Assembly: GCA_013368375.1 (NCBI GenBank)
Contig: JAACJP010000040.1
Location: forward strand, 1-64,000
Reading direction: 5' to 3'
Length of the DNA: 64,000 nucleotides
DNA from: Tricholomella constricta
Lineage: Eukaryota > Basidiomycota > Agaricomycetes > Agaricales > Lyophyllaceae
Translations under genes and position numbers: made by a program
In this document: positions 20,937-34,099 of the stretch, in pieces
How the letters are laid out: each line of letters starts with the position of its first letter
Numbering within the stretch: the stretch's first letter is position 1
Notes under the pieces: model-generated
The model's input: only the letters and a program-made list of their open reading frames with translations
The model's database searches: none
What the model was told of the DNA's origin: nothing

Positions 20937-23900
20937 ATGACCTCAACAACTTCTTCTGGGCGTCCTGTAACACCGGAAGACATCGACGACCTCATCAATA
21001 TGGTTTGGGATGGATTCACTCCAGAACAGCGAACGGACCTTGCAGACTCTTACAATCGGTCGAATGGTCTTCATATTCCGTCACTTGACCCACTACCCCA
21101 GAATCGTGCGTACGGCTGCCTTCCTGTACCCATAAATTATCATTGACAAACCACATAGTTGCACATGCAAGGATCCAGCGGCCTTCATCAACCACTTCGA
21201 GCTCGAATAGCCCACGAGCTCGACGACCACTACCTCCGACTCCGGGGCCTTCTTCCAATCGGCCATACAGCATGTGCGTGACTTAACGAAAATTATGACA
21301 GATAACTGAAATAAATTTACAGAGGCGTCGATCGTCAATTGCCAATTGCCCCTCCCCAACGCGCACAGTCTCTTATTGCAAATCCTCATCTTCCCGTACC
21401 TGACCCCCCTCCGCCTTCAAGGTACCCAATCGAGACATCTATACCCCCATGGCAGGCCCCCTCCTCCGCAGCTAGGGACCCTCAGGACGATTCGTCGTCA
21501 CTCTATCCCGATGACACAACACAACCACTGCCAGAATATCAAAAAGATCCGGATTACCCTGCAGCACCACCATATGTCGCCTCCGAGTCAAGGTTCAACA
21601 GCGAGCACGATTCATTGGGAATTATGGGCACCGACGTCAGTTCCATCCGTGAGATTGATGACATGGACGCTGGGCAGACAGCAACTTCTTTAGAGCACCC
21701 CAGGGGACGACCGTACGGTTCGGATTCTTCACCTTGTGCGTATAGTAAAAAGAGTTCATCGACATCATTTTTGACTCCTTATTAGACGGAGGTAATGCTC
21801 TTCCATCGACTTCTGACCTCTCATACGCCGAAAGCACAAGGATCATGGACGCAACAGGCGATGAAAACCAGGGAACACCTTCAGAGTCTCCATCCGTGTA
21901 CGGCATGATGCTTCCGCCTGCGTCTTTCCCCGCCGTTCCTGACTTGTCGTCCTCACCACGCCACCTCGCTCCTAATGCCGTCCAGTACTCCCCTCTCGAC
22001 GGCTCTGGCACTCCTGGGCCAAGTAATATCTCACGCACGCCGACTGCAGTGCTGCGCGCAATCATGTATGGCAGCCACGAGCGCCTAAATCTGCACGATG
22101 AACTTGATGAGGACGGCTTGGAAGATGATGACGAGGAGCCAGACCGCTTTGTCAACTTCTCTCTGCTATCCCATCTCGCTGTTCAATTGCGCGACAAGGT
22201 TCCACGTGGGACACATGTGAAAGGGAGTATTCCCTACCCTCGTGCATTCACCGGAAAGGACATTGTTGTGAGTTGTCTCGTCATACTATCTTGTTTTATT
22301 TTGATCTAATCCTAATGTTATGCCTACAGTCGACGATACAATCTCAAATATCTAGAGAGCTATATTTAAACCACGGCGGTAGTGCAAACGATCGCCGAGC
22401 CGCGCTCCAGGTCGCGCGAAGTCTTCAAAGCCAACTCATGTTCTATGAAGTTGAGTGGGGCGAGCGTATACTTCAGGACGGCGTCGAAGATGTTTATATG
22501 TTCCTGGATGACGAGGAGGGCGGCTCTAACGCGCCGCGAGAGGCCCTTCCGACGAGTGTGGTGACTATCTTGGCCAGATGTTATTCCCCTAGTTGTGGAG
22601 AAGGTCCCGAATGCTACGCATACGGCTGTCCAAGGAAGGTAAGGACTTTTCTACTTCAAATCTCAAAACATTGCGGCGGACTTACTCTTCTTCCATAGGG
22701 CGATTCACTCAACAGGCTCTTACCCCTCAGCATGGAGACTCCTTCCGATGCTGTGAGGGAAGCATGGCCCAAGACTGTTCCGCCAGAAATCCTCCAATCT
22801 CTGTCAGAGAAAGAGATCAACCGGCAAATGTGCGTGATTTCTCGCTCATAATAACGCATGCAAAGGGACTCATTTGCATCCTCAGCATCATCCACAAACT
22901 CATCAGTAAAGAGGAGCAATATATCAAGGACCTCGATCTCGTAGATTCCGTCTTCATACAACCTCTCCGCAGGGCGAACCCGCCTGTGATCACTCCCTCC
23001 GATAGACTGGAGAACTTTATAGAAAGCGTATTTCACAACATCATAGATCTCCGGGAATGTAATCGCCGCTTACTCGAGGTCCTGTATGTTCGCCAGCGCG
23101 AACAGGCACCATTGATAGGCGGAATTGGCGACATCCTCTTAGGTATTGTTGCAACAGAGTTTCGGGAATCTTATCCGGCGTATATTGGGAACCATCCCTT
23201 GGCGGAGAGAAGAATGAGGGATGAACTGGAGAATAATCCCGAGTTTCGTCTATTCATTGAGGTTGGTCCGTTGTTGCTTTTGCCAGTGTGACTGATTGTG
23301 ATTTAACTCTCAGCAATGCTCTCGACGACAATCTGTTCGTCAAAACGCATCCATGCGGCTCGATCTGCGCCATTTTCTAAATCGTCCATCCGAGCATCTA
23401 CAAAAGTATCCAGTTCTGCTGCAAGCAATATGCAAAGCAACGGCTAGAGGAGACCCTGATGAGGGCTTTCTGAAAGCAGCCATCGACGCCGTCAAAAGTT
23501 TGCAGGGCGTTGCGCAGCTGCGTACGTTCCAGTCAGCGATGGGCAAGGGTACAACTGGGAAATGGGGGTGGCAAGACCTTGTCTCGCCCGAAATCAGGCG
23601 GACCTACACTTCAGACGAAGCGAAGCGGCAATCGTACGCATCTCTTATTCTACTCAGCCATGTTCACATTGATTTGATACCTATATAGACTTATCTTTGA
23701 GCTTGTCAAAAGCGAAATGATGTATGTAAAAGATCTCGAGAGCATTGGAATTGTGAGTTCAGCGTTCTTTCGTGGATTTTCATCAATAACCCTACCCTAG
23801 ATGTATATTCGCCCTCTCAGGAATTCCGAACCTCCCATCATCCCTCCGGAGAGACTCGACCGATTCATCAGGGACGTCTTTAGCAACTTTGCACAGCTTC

Positions 23901-26664
23901 ACGCACGCCATCGTGGGCTGGTCGATACTCTACATGCAATTCAGGCAGAGGCGCATCCCAAAATCAAAAGCCTCACTGCACCAGTCTGTGATGCCGTTTT
24001 GAACTTTCGCGATTCCTACTTGAATTACATTCCCAACTATCCGATCGCTGCTTATCGCATTGACGAAGAGATGGAGGGGAACCCCTCTTTCAGGGCCTTC
24101 GCGGAGGCAGGTGGCATGTTTCTGGCTCGTTGCAGTGTCTTGACTCCTCATGTTATAGAACTGCGTCCGCCATCCAGACGCACACCGGTTATCTATGAAG
24201 GATTTTTTGAATTGCCCCTTCCCACATTTGTTGAAATACGTGGAACTGCTAACGGCGATCCTAGAAGTCACTCCCCGTGGGCATGAAGATCTTAAGGCGA
24301 TACCTCTAGTGATCCAAGATATCGAAGATCTTGCTCGAGACACTGAGCCTGGCGTGGCTTCATCGAAACAGAAGGTGCAATTGTGGACGTACAGTGCCAA
24401 CCTTGTTTTTAGGCCTGGAGAGACTATGGTTTGTCGCAAATCCCTCATGAGGTTTCCAACCCGTGGTGACCCTTCTTGACAGGACTTAGACCTTCTCAAT
24501 GAAAGCCGGTCACTAATTTATACCGGGAAACTGCTTCGCCAACCTGAAATTAATGCAGACGCAAGCGGATGGAACGAACTGTTTGTCATTCTCTTTGACA
24601 ACTACTGTGGGTCAGTTCCTTGTATATATTTTATAAAATAGTCAAGACTCTCCTCAGTGGTTATGACGAAGCGGCAAGAGGAAGCTGGCGTAATGAAGTA
24701 CCATGTCGCACAAAGAGTGAGCTCCCTTCAACATCCAGTTGTACGCTGTTGACCGATTATTATTTTTCTTAGCCAATCCCCTTGGAGTTGCTCTCTTTGA
24801 TCAAGTTCAATGACCACCCAACGCAACGTGGATCGGGGGTCATCCGGAATCACAGGAGTGCGACATCCTCAGCATCAGCATCGAGCAACTCCGGCGGTCA
24901 ATCGGAAAACGGTGACTCACCTTCTCTCTACCCATTCACCATTCACCACAATGGTCGCTTCGGGGGCCCAATCATTATGTACGCTGAACTCTCCGCGACC
25001 CGTGCCGAGTGGAGACAGAAGCTCGAAGAGGCTATCGGATTACGCAGGGTCGTGCAGGAGTCGAACAAGGTCTTCGAGGTCGAGACTTTAAGCTCGCACA
25101 CCTTCAACGTGCCACCTGTTGGCCACGGCCTCACCCCATATGATAGTAGCCCTATCACGGGAAAGGTCACATGCTCAATACCGTTTAGTGTGTATAATGT
25201 ATTCATGAATCGACTTGTCACTGACTTTGTATGTTCAGACACGCCCGATGGGCGGCGTCTTGTTGCAATCGGTTGTTCAGAGGGTATTTGGATTGGCTTT
25301 CGACATGATTCCAACTGTAAGTTTCAAGTGCATAAACTATGAATGTAACTTACCTGGGCCGCTCCAAGCGATGCGTCGTGTCCTTCATCTCAAATCGGTG
25401 ACACAATGTACGATGCTCGATGACTTTGGTCTTTTCTTGGTATTATCAGACAAGGTAGGTTCTCTGCCTTGTGCAATACATGACGTACTGAAACTGTGCA
25501 GCAACTTTTCGCGTATCACATAGAAGCTCTTGTGCCCACCCCACAGCACACTTCGAATGCTTCCCAGACTCCCCAGAAGCTCAGCGGAAAGAGAGAAGTG
25601 CACTTCTTCAGTGTGGGCAAACTGCTTGAACGTACCTTTGTTATTTTTATGAGGAAGAGAGGGGTGAGATCTTCAAAGTTGAACTATCGATTTAATCATT
25701 GTCTAACATGATATATCCCAGTCCGATAGCCATTTCCATGTTCTGGAACCTGTGCTTGAAAAGATACACGAAAGACCCGAAGTGCCCACTCTGAGGTTCG
25801 GCGTTTTTCGATCTCCTAAGCAGGAATGGTTCCGAAACTACAAGGAGTTCTTCTTGTCTACCGACACGTATGATTTGTACTTTCTCAAGGCAAGGCTCGC
25901 CATTTTAAGCACGAAAGGCTTTGAGATCATGGATTTAAACAAGTGCGTTAGTCTGCCCTTTCGATGATTGGATGTTTCATGCTGACTATCGGACAGCACG
26001 TCGAGCACTCCAATACCCGTAGAAGATGCCCGTTTGGCACCACTTGTACAACGATATGGAAACTCTCGTCCCATCGGCATCTCTAGGTCACGGGAGCACG
26101 AGTTTCTTCTATGTTACTCAGGCAAGGTTTCTGATACGTGAAAATCATGCAATTTCTGACACTTTTTCAGAATTTGGCATCTACGTCAATAAGCAAGGAT
26201 TTCCCAGCCGCGACGCATGTACAATTGAATGGGAGGGCACAGCCGACTCTGTCGCCTTTCATCCACCCTACGTGCTGCTCTTTGACCCACGCTTTATCGA
26301 GATTAGGCATGTCGAGACAGGGCGATTGTCGCAAATCATACCTGGGCAGGACGTGCGTTGCGTCTGGGACGGACGGCCGCATAACTGGAACAGTGCCGCC
26401 ACCCCAGGTGCCTCGTCCGAAGATGAGATGATTCAGGAAGCCCACGTCCACGCCGTTATGAATAATCTCGACGCTGCTGTGCAGTCGGTCGGCCGACCTC
26501 TGCGGCCCGTCACCCAGCATGTGTTCGAGCTGATACCCACAATACCACTGTATCTCCCCGGTTCACTGTCTTCTCCGTCCACTACGTCTTATTTCCTCCA
26601 TTCGGACTCCTATTCCCCACCGCGGTCCCCCCAGCTGCGACCTTCCACCTCTTACATGTCATAA
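20937..26664 (+). CDS. Rho guanine-nucleotide exchange factor with tandem DH domains (Rom2/Tus1-like), copy 1
   Basis: A large multi-exon gene that probably activates Rho1 in cell-wall integrity and polarity signalling. In order I read: a disordered Pro/Ser-rich N terminus; a DEP domain (LLSHLAVQLRDKVPRGTH, RRAALQVARSLQSQL, about 22140-22530); a conserved Cys block (CYSPSCGEGPECYAYGCPR); DH domain 1 (IIHKLISKEEQYIKDL to LDLRHFLNRPSEHLQKYPV, about 22880-23640); DH domain 2 (LIFELVKSEMMYVKDLE to FLNCPFPHLLKYVELL, about 23690-24370); a split PH region (SLIYTGKLLRQP, ELFVILFDN, PLYPFTIHHNG-like block, ATRAEWRQKLEEA, about 24490-25060); and a CNH domain (VAIGCSEGIWIGFRHD to GRLSQIIPGQDVRCVWDG, about 25230-26375). 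Usual yeast Rom2 has one DH. The start is the first ATG of the exon leading into the conserved N-terminal segment. Confidence 0.9.
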
Positions 26665-27028
26665 CTCGCCCTTTCGCCTGTCTGTCGGATTACAATCTTT
26701 GTTGTGCATATACCTACTGTATCATCTTTTATCTCTACACATGTAACACTCATCTAGAGGCACGCCTGTACATTGAAGATTACGAACCCTTTGATTCAGC
26801 ATATGCCCGATTTCCAAGATTCGGAAGTGGCAGAACCTGAAGCTCTCTGTCCAGGACCCAGGTGGTGTTTGGCCCTTGGGCCACTGTTTGACACATTTGC
26901 CGAAAAACAGCCGTTGCGTGTGACCGATCGTGATTGTTGTTGAACTTGCTTTGTTAACGGGGAACACTATTTCCGACTCGTCGCTTTCCTTTGTGCTCTG
27001 ATATTTCTCTGCTTTCTCTAGACATTGC
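26665..27028. other. Intergenic between Rho GEF 1 and the tandem array
   Basis: About 360 bp. The last 80 bp (CTTGCTTTGTTAA..., CTCTGATATTTCTCTGCTTTCTCT) recur upstream of array copies 2 and 3, so the duplication unit begins at or before about 26940 and includes the promoter. Confidence 0.6.
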
Positions 27029-30000
27029 ATGGACCAAATTATTCTACATAATATCAACAGCCCTTCAGAATGGCCGGTCGCTGTTCAACCTATCTCTTGC
27101 CTGCTGTACCAGCCTCTGGCAGATCCTCCTGGAAGTGGCACGAGCTCGACCTCGTTCAACGACGCGCTGCAAGGCACCGACGAACGACCTAATCCGCGTG
27201 TGACGATCCAAGATGTGAACTATACTGTATCGGCGGCCGTTGAAAGAATTCGCGCAATGGACGCTCTCAACCAGCAAACCGACGGTCCTCTCCATCCAAC
27301 GTGGATATTCTGGCTACCTCTTCTGTCGAGCCTTTGCCGCATGTGCTCAGAGCACGCATCTGTATCGTGCGTTTCTAGTTTTACTCTCATGCAAGTTTCC
27401 CAAAACATCCTCTTAGATCACAGGCTACATTCATTCTACCACGATCGGACAAGACGCGTTTTGATTCAGCTGGAGGCGTCCGCGACGGGCATTCATATCT
27501 TTTAGCATCTTGTGTCGTCGACGAGCTGGTTCCAAAGGACGGTGTGGGGGATCGAGCAGACCACCTGGATGAATGCAAAGTCGTGGAAGAAAATGGCAAT
27601 CCTACGCAGGAATCCGCAAAGCACAAGATTCGTTTGCATAAAGGCTCTGATACTACGACGTCGAACAGCTCAGAGCCTCCTTCCACATCGCCCTCGACCA
27701 AATCTGTATCGACCAGGAACCCGATCCTCGTCCCATTTTGCGCGCATGTTATCCCCGGCCGTGGGCTGCGGACTGACGCCGTGCTTCCTGTTATTTCTGT
27801 GGCAGAGGAGGACGAAATACAATCACTTCTTACCAGCGTTCTTTACCAGCGATATGTCTGGGGAATCGAAGCACCGGCTGTCGGCATTGCTATTTCTGCC
27901 ACTGGGACTGTTGCTCGTATTATACTTGGGTGGATCGACCCTCTACCGCCATCGACCGGAGCATTGGTACGTTCTTTCACAGTCATTTTCAATCCATTTC
28001 ACACTTTGATGATTCACACAGCCAGCGGTACATCTTGCGTCTGCGTCTGTGTCTCCTGCGCGGGATCCTTCTCTCGCAATCTATGACCTTACAGATTTAC
28101 CCTCTGCTCTCGCGCTCTCGCGATTTATCCTCAATTTAAGCGCCCAGTTCGATAGGATCATCAAGGGTGCACGCTCACCACACTTCCATCCTCTTCCATG
28201 GCGAGCCGATCACATCTATATTGATGAGCTTTTGCCCAACGAGGCTGATGATCTAGACATGTGTCAGCTTCTCAATCGCGCACATGTCAGGTGCAACTCA
28301 ACGTGTCGATGGCAAGTAGTGGTCTGACATAACTTCTTCCCTATCACTGATATCTTGTCGCCCATCCAGCTCCTGCTCGATATCAGCCTACATCCCTTTC
28401 ACGAACGACCTGCCACTAGGAGCGATGTCCCGCCCAAGCAAATCGACTAAGTCCGACAAGCTTCGTAGCATCTCGGAGCTCGCGGTATCCTTGGATGGCA
28501 CGCATATTTCATTGCCGCCTCCATCAACTTCTGAGGTGCAATCGCGGTCATCATCAACCAAACCACCTTCAAAAAAAAAACCGTATTCCGCATCCACGTA
28601 AGCCTTCCATTATCTGTGAAGAGAAACAGGTGATTTGAATTGGTATAGGTTCGCTGCTTTGCAGCCCTCTAGTAAACATTGTTTCAGCGACCAAGCAACA
28701 CCGGACAGCTGGCTCATGGAGCGGAATGTCCTTCAGATTCCTTATCATCGATTTGTGCCAACAGGCCATCCGGAGTTGCACGCGGACATGATTTCGTTGA
28801 TCAATGCTAAACTTGATTTATATGACGAAATCTCTTCCTTTCCGAACATCGATATAAACTCCGTAAGATTACTCGCTTGTCTCCTCATCCGTTTTCCTGG
28901 CTCAGATCACTCCCAGTTAATGAAATGTCAGGTTCCCTCACAACTAGAGCCCTGGAGAGAGATTCTCAGGGATAGCTACGCAGCGGCAGAATTATCAGAT
29001 TCTAAAACCCTGGACTTGGCTACTCATTCACTTCTGAAAACTCGGCTGTACGACATTCTGGATGCATCGTCAACTAGTCGGCACCTTGTAGTGGCTGCAA
29101 AGGGACGCGCAGTCTTCGAGTCCGAATACCGCGCACCGTGGGACAGGCTTTTGTATAAGTTCACTATAACAGAAGATATTTACGTGTCACCAAATGTATT
29201 GTAAGATCTTGCACCTTGCTTTCATCGGTGTTATGCTGATGAATGGATCTAGGCTTGAACGAAGTATAAACTTGCCGGCAAACAGGAGTCTTAAGAAGAT
29301 CGAGGCGAACGAGTCTCTTTCAGCGCATTATCAGACAATGGCTACAAGCAGAAAGTATCTCTGGACGACCACTCTTTATGATACTGTGCGAGCTCGACTT
29401 TCAGAGGACATCATTCTGGGCCAAGTAAACAAGACAAGCGCCGTTGGGACAGCTTTGAACGATCTGACAGATGACACGCTCTCTACACATGTACGGAAGC
29501 ATTGTCTCGACGAACCCGTCTCAGCCAAAGTAGATGCAACACTTGTTGCCACTGTTCCCCTCCCATGTCTTAAGGTATCCTCGACGCCTGCATCCAAACT
29601 TCCGGAGTTTGTTGGGAGGGCTGCATTGATCCGACATTCCTCACCACCAAAAACCTCTCCTCCCGATGAACTCCCTCATACACCACACAATATCCACCCC
29701 GACATGCCCGAAGCTTCTAAAAATGGTGAAAGGCTGCTTCGGCTCGCAATCTTCTTTGCAGAATACAAAAAAGCAGGCAAAAAGCTCGAGGAGGTATCGA
29801 ACCAAGCTCGGATAGACTGCACGTCAGCCGTCACATTCCTGGATGAACTTGGGCTGTCCGGAGAACCTGTCTTCTACATCGTAACGCTAGGTTCTATCGG
29901 ATGGCTGCATATGGGCTGGAAGGCCGGCGATCAGGTGTGTGATTTGCTGTGTTGAGCTGACGGTCTCCCTAACAAAATGAAATTCTCCCAGATTTTCCTG

Positions 30001-30258
30001 ATGGATAAAAGCGTCAAAAGCTTTGATATCTCAAACCCCGTGGAATGTTTGCATTTCGCAGTCATTCTGTTGCGGCTTGCCAAACGTGGACAGGATTTGG
30101 TGATCAAGTACGCAAGCACCCCGGAATCCATCGAGGAGCTGGACGGAAGGTTCCGTAATCTGGGACCGGACGGAAAGAGGTGTTGGATTAGGCCCCGCCC
30201 ACCAAAGGAAGTCAGGGTGGCTGCTGGACCCTCGGAGTCCACAGCTATCAAGAACTGA
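27029..30258 (+). CDS. Unrecognised protein, 943 aa, array copy 1
   Basis: Eight exons join with consistent phase: 27029-27366, 27417-27966, 28022-28290, 28370-28597, 28649-28862, 28917-29200, 29253-29934 and 29992-30258, giving 2832 nt. I do not recognise the family. Notable blocks: HPTWIFWLPLLSSLC near the N terminus; FILPRSDKTRFDSAGG; ILVPFCAHVIPGRGLRTDAV; AVGIAISATGTVARIILGW; ALALSRFILNLSAQFDRII; TPDSWLMERNVLQIPYHR; RAVFESEYRAPWDRLLYKF; GRAALIRHSS; CTSAVTFLDELGLSGEPVF; SIGWLHMGWKAGDQ. There is no signal peptide, clear membrane span or catalytic motif I can name. Conserved Trp/Pro/Asp positions across the copies suggest folded domains joined by Ser/Thr-rich linkers (residues about 190-225 and 390-440). 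Confidence 0.88.
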
Positions 30259-30569
30259 CATGGGATGAAGCTATTGATATGATGGTAATTGTGCGGGCTA
30301 TACCCGTTTTTTGGATACATTGAACGACTGTCTTGTTTGGTATTGGAAATGAATGTCACGGTGGCACGAGATACTTTCATTGACATGAGCTCACCATCAA
30401 GTTCCGTTTGGGCGCCTATGGTTCCAATTTTACTATGTTTGAATTCATCACTGCGACGTTACGTGCTCAGGCATAAGTGAACTTGCTTTGTTGAGGCGGG
30501 ACACAATTTTCGACTCGTCGCTTTCCTTGTGCTTTGACTTTATTACTCTGCTTTCTCTGGACGTTACAC

Positions 30570-33500
30570 ATGGACCAAATTATTTTACCTATAATCAACA
30601 GCCCTTCAGATTGGCCGGTCGCTGTTCAACCTGTCTCCCGCCTGCTGTACCAGCCTCTTGCAGATCCTTCTGAAAGTGGAACGAGCTCGACTTCCTCGAA
30701 CGACTCGAACGCGCTGCAATGCACCGACGAACGGCCTGATCCACGCGTGACGATCCAAGATGTGAATTATACTGTATCGGCGGCTGTTGAAAGAATTCGC
30801 GCAATGGACGCTCTCAACCAGCAAACCGACGGTCCTCTCCATCCAACGTGGATATTCTGGCTACCTCTTCTGTCGAGTGTTTGCCGCATGTGCTCAGAGC
30901 ATGCATCTGTATCGTGCGTATCTAGTTCTACCCTCATGCAAGCCTCCCAAACATCCTCTCAGGTCACAAGCTCCATTCATTCTACCTCGATCGGACAAGA
31001 TGCGTTTGGATTCTGCTGGAGGCGTCCGCGACGGGCATGCATATCTTTTAGCATCTTGTGTCGTCAACGAGCTGGTTCCAAAGGACGGTGTGGGGGAACG
31101 AGCAGACCACCTGGTTAATTGCAAAGTCTTGGAAGAAAATAGCAATCCAACGCAGGAATCCGCAAAGCACAAGATTCGTTTGCATAAAGGCTCTGATACT
31201 ACGACGTCGAACAGCTCAGAGCCTCCTTCCACATCGCCCTCGACCAAATCTGTATCGACCAGGAACCCGATCCTCGTCCCATTTTGCGCGCATGTTATCC
31301 CCGGCCGTGGGCTGCGGACTGACGCCGTGCTTCCTGTTATTTCTGTGGCAGAGGAGGACGAAATACAATCACTTCTTACCAGCGTTCTTTACCAGCGATA
31401 CGTTTGGGGAATCGAAGCAACGGCTGTCGGCATTGCTGTTTCTGCCACTGGGACTGTCGCTCGTGTTATACTTGGGTGGATCGACCCTCTACCGCCATCG
31501 ACCGGAGCATTGGTACGTTCTTTCACAGTCATGTTCAATCTATTTCACACTTTGATGATTCACACAGCCAGCGGTACATCTTGCGTCTGCGTTTGTGTCT
31601 CCTGCGCGGGATCCTTCTCTCGCAACCTATGACCTTACAGATTTACCCTCCGCTCTCGCGCTCTCGCGATTTATCCTCAGTTTAAGCGCCCAGTTCGATA
31701 GGATCATCAAGGGTGCACGCTCACCTCAATTCCATCCTCTTCCATGGCGAGCCGATCACATTTATATCGATGAGCTTTTGCCCAACGAGGCTGATAAATT
31801 AGACATGCGTCAGCTTCTCAATCGCGCACATGTTAGGTGCAACTCAACATGTCCATGGCAAGTAGCGGTCTGACGTGACTTCTTCCCTATCACTGATATC
31901 TTGTCGCCCATCCAGCTCCTCCTCACTATCAGCCTACATCCCTTCCACGAACGACCTGCCACTAGAAGCGATGTCCAGCCACTCAGAAAAATTGATTGAG
32001 CGTGCCGCAAAGAAGGATGCCATTGATGAGATCGCGGCGTCCGTGAAGGCTGTGCATGTTTCAACGCCTCCATTAGCTTACGAGGTGCAATCGCGGCCAC
32101 CATCAACCAAACCACCTTCCGAAACAAAACCAGATTGTACATTCAAGTAAGCCTTCCCGAATCTGTGACGAGAAACAGGTGATTTGAATTAGTACAGGTT
32201 CGCTGCTTTGAAGCCCTCTAGTGAACATTTCAGCGACCAAGCAACACCGGACAGCTGGCTCATGGAGCGCAACGTCACACAGATTGCTTATCATCGGATT
32301 GTTACAACCGGCCATCCGGAGGAGCACGCGGACACAATTTCATTGATCAATGCCAAACTTGATTTATATGGCGAAATCTCTTCCTTTCCGAATATCAATA
32401 TAAACTCCGTAAGATTACTCGCTCGTCTCTTCATCCATTATCCTGGCTCAAATCACTCCCAGTTAATGAAATGTCAGGTTCCCTCACAACTAGAGCCCTG
32501 GAGAGGGATTCTCAGGGATAGCTACGAAGCGGCAAAATCATTAAATTCTAGTTCAGCATCTCTGGACTTGGCTGCCCATTCACTTCTGGAAACTCGGCTG
32601 TACGACATTCTGGATGCATCGTCAACGAGTCGGCACCTTGTAGTGGCTGCAGAGGGACGCGCGGTCTTCGAATCCGAGTACCGCGCACCGTGGGACAGGC
32701 TTTTGTATAAGTTCACTATAACAGAAGATGTTAATGTGTCACCAAATGTATTGTGAGTTCTTGCACCTTGCTTTCATCGGTGTTATGCTGATGAATGGTT
32801 CTAGGCTTGAACGAACAATAAACTTGCCGGCAAACAAGAGTCTTGAGAAGATCGAGGCGAACAAGTCTCTTTCAGCGCATTATAGGACAATGGCTCAAAG
32901 CAGAAAATATCTCTGGGTGACCACTGTTTTTGAAGCGATGCGAAGTAGAGTTTCATCGAAGGTCGCTGATAAACAATCTACCGAGGCACAAGCCGTTGTA
33001 GATGCTTTGGAGAACTTGACAGATGACACACTCGCTGCACATGTACGGAAGCATTCTCTCGTTGAACCTGTCTCAGCCAGAGTAGACGCAATACTCGTTG
33101 CGACCGTTCCCCTCCCATATCTAGAGAAATCCTCGACAACTACCCCCGACCCTCAGGACGTTATCGGGAGGGCTGCATTGATCCGATATTCCTCACTACC
33201 GAAACCCTCTCCTCCCGATGAACTCCCTCATACACCACACAATATCCACCCCGACATGCCCGAAGCTTCTAAAAATGGTGAAAGGCTGCTTCGGCTCGCA
33301 ATCTTCTTTGCAGAATACAAAAAAGCAGGCAAAAAGCTCGAGGAGGTATCGAACCAAGCTCGGATAGACTGCACGTCAGCCGTCACATTCCTGGATGAAC
33401 TTGGGCTGTCCGGAGAACCTGTCTTCTACATCGTAACGCTAGGTTCTATCGGATGGCTGCATATGGGCTGGAAGGCCGGCGATCAGGTGTGTGATTTGCT

Positions 33501-33688
33501 GTGTTGAGCTGACGGTCTCCCTGACAAAATGAAAATTCTCCGAGATTTTCTTGATGGATAAAAGCGTCAAAAGCTTTGATATCTCAAACCCCGTGGAATG
33601 TTTGCATTTCACAGTCATTCTGTTGCGGCTTGCCAAACGTGGACAGGATTTAGTGAACAAGTATGCAACCACCAAGCAGTTCCATTAA
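30570..33688 (+). pseudogene. Array copy 2, frameshifted near the 3' end
   Basis: Same exon plan and start (MDQIILPIINS) as copy 1. A 6-bp in-frame difference near 30705 (an extra Ser-Asn) and in-frame indels near 32560 and 32990 keep the frame. In the last exon the copy reads CAGTTCCATTAA at 33677-33688, where copies 1 and 3 keep the frame. One extra T at 33680/33681 makes a TAA at 33686-33688, about 40 codons before the normal stop (which would be 33810-33812). The lost tail includes the conserved RFRNLGPDGKRCWIR block. It may still make a slightly shorter protein. A sequencing error in this short run cannot be excluded. Confidence 0.75.
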
Positions 33689-34099
33689 ACAGCTGGATAA
33701 AAAGTTCCGGAACCTGGGCCCGGACGGAAAGAGGTGTTGGATTAGGCTTCCCCCACCGAAGGAAGGACAGGAGGCTGCTGGACCCTCGGAGTCCACAGCT
33801 ATCAGGAACTGAAATGGGATAAAGCTATTGATATGATGGTGATTGTGCGGGCTATACCCGATTTCTATGTACATTGAACGACTGTCTTGCATGAGATATT
33901 GTCATCAATTTGAGCATACCATCAAGTTCTGTTTGGGTGCCTATGGTTCCAATTTTACTATGTTTGAATTCATCACTGCGATGTTACGTGCTCAGGCATA
34001 AGTGAACTTGCTTTGTTAAGGCGGGACACTATTTCCGACTCGTCGCTTTCCTAAATTTCCTTTGTGCTCTGATATTTCTCTGCTTTCTCTGGACATTAC

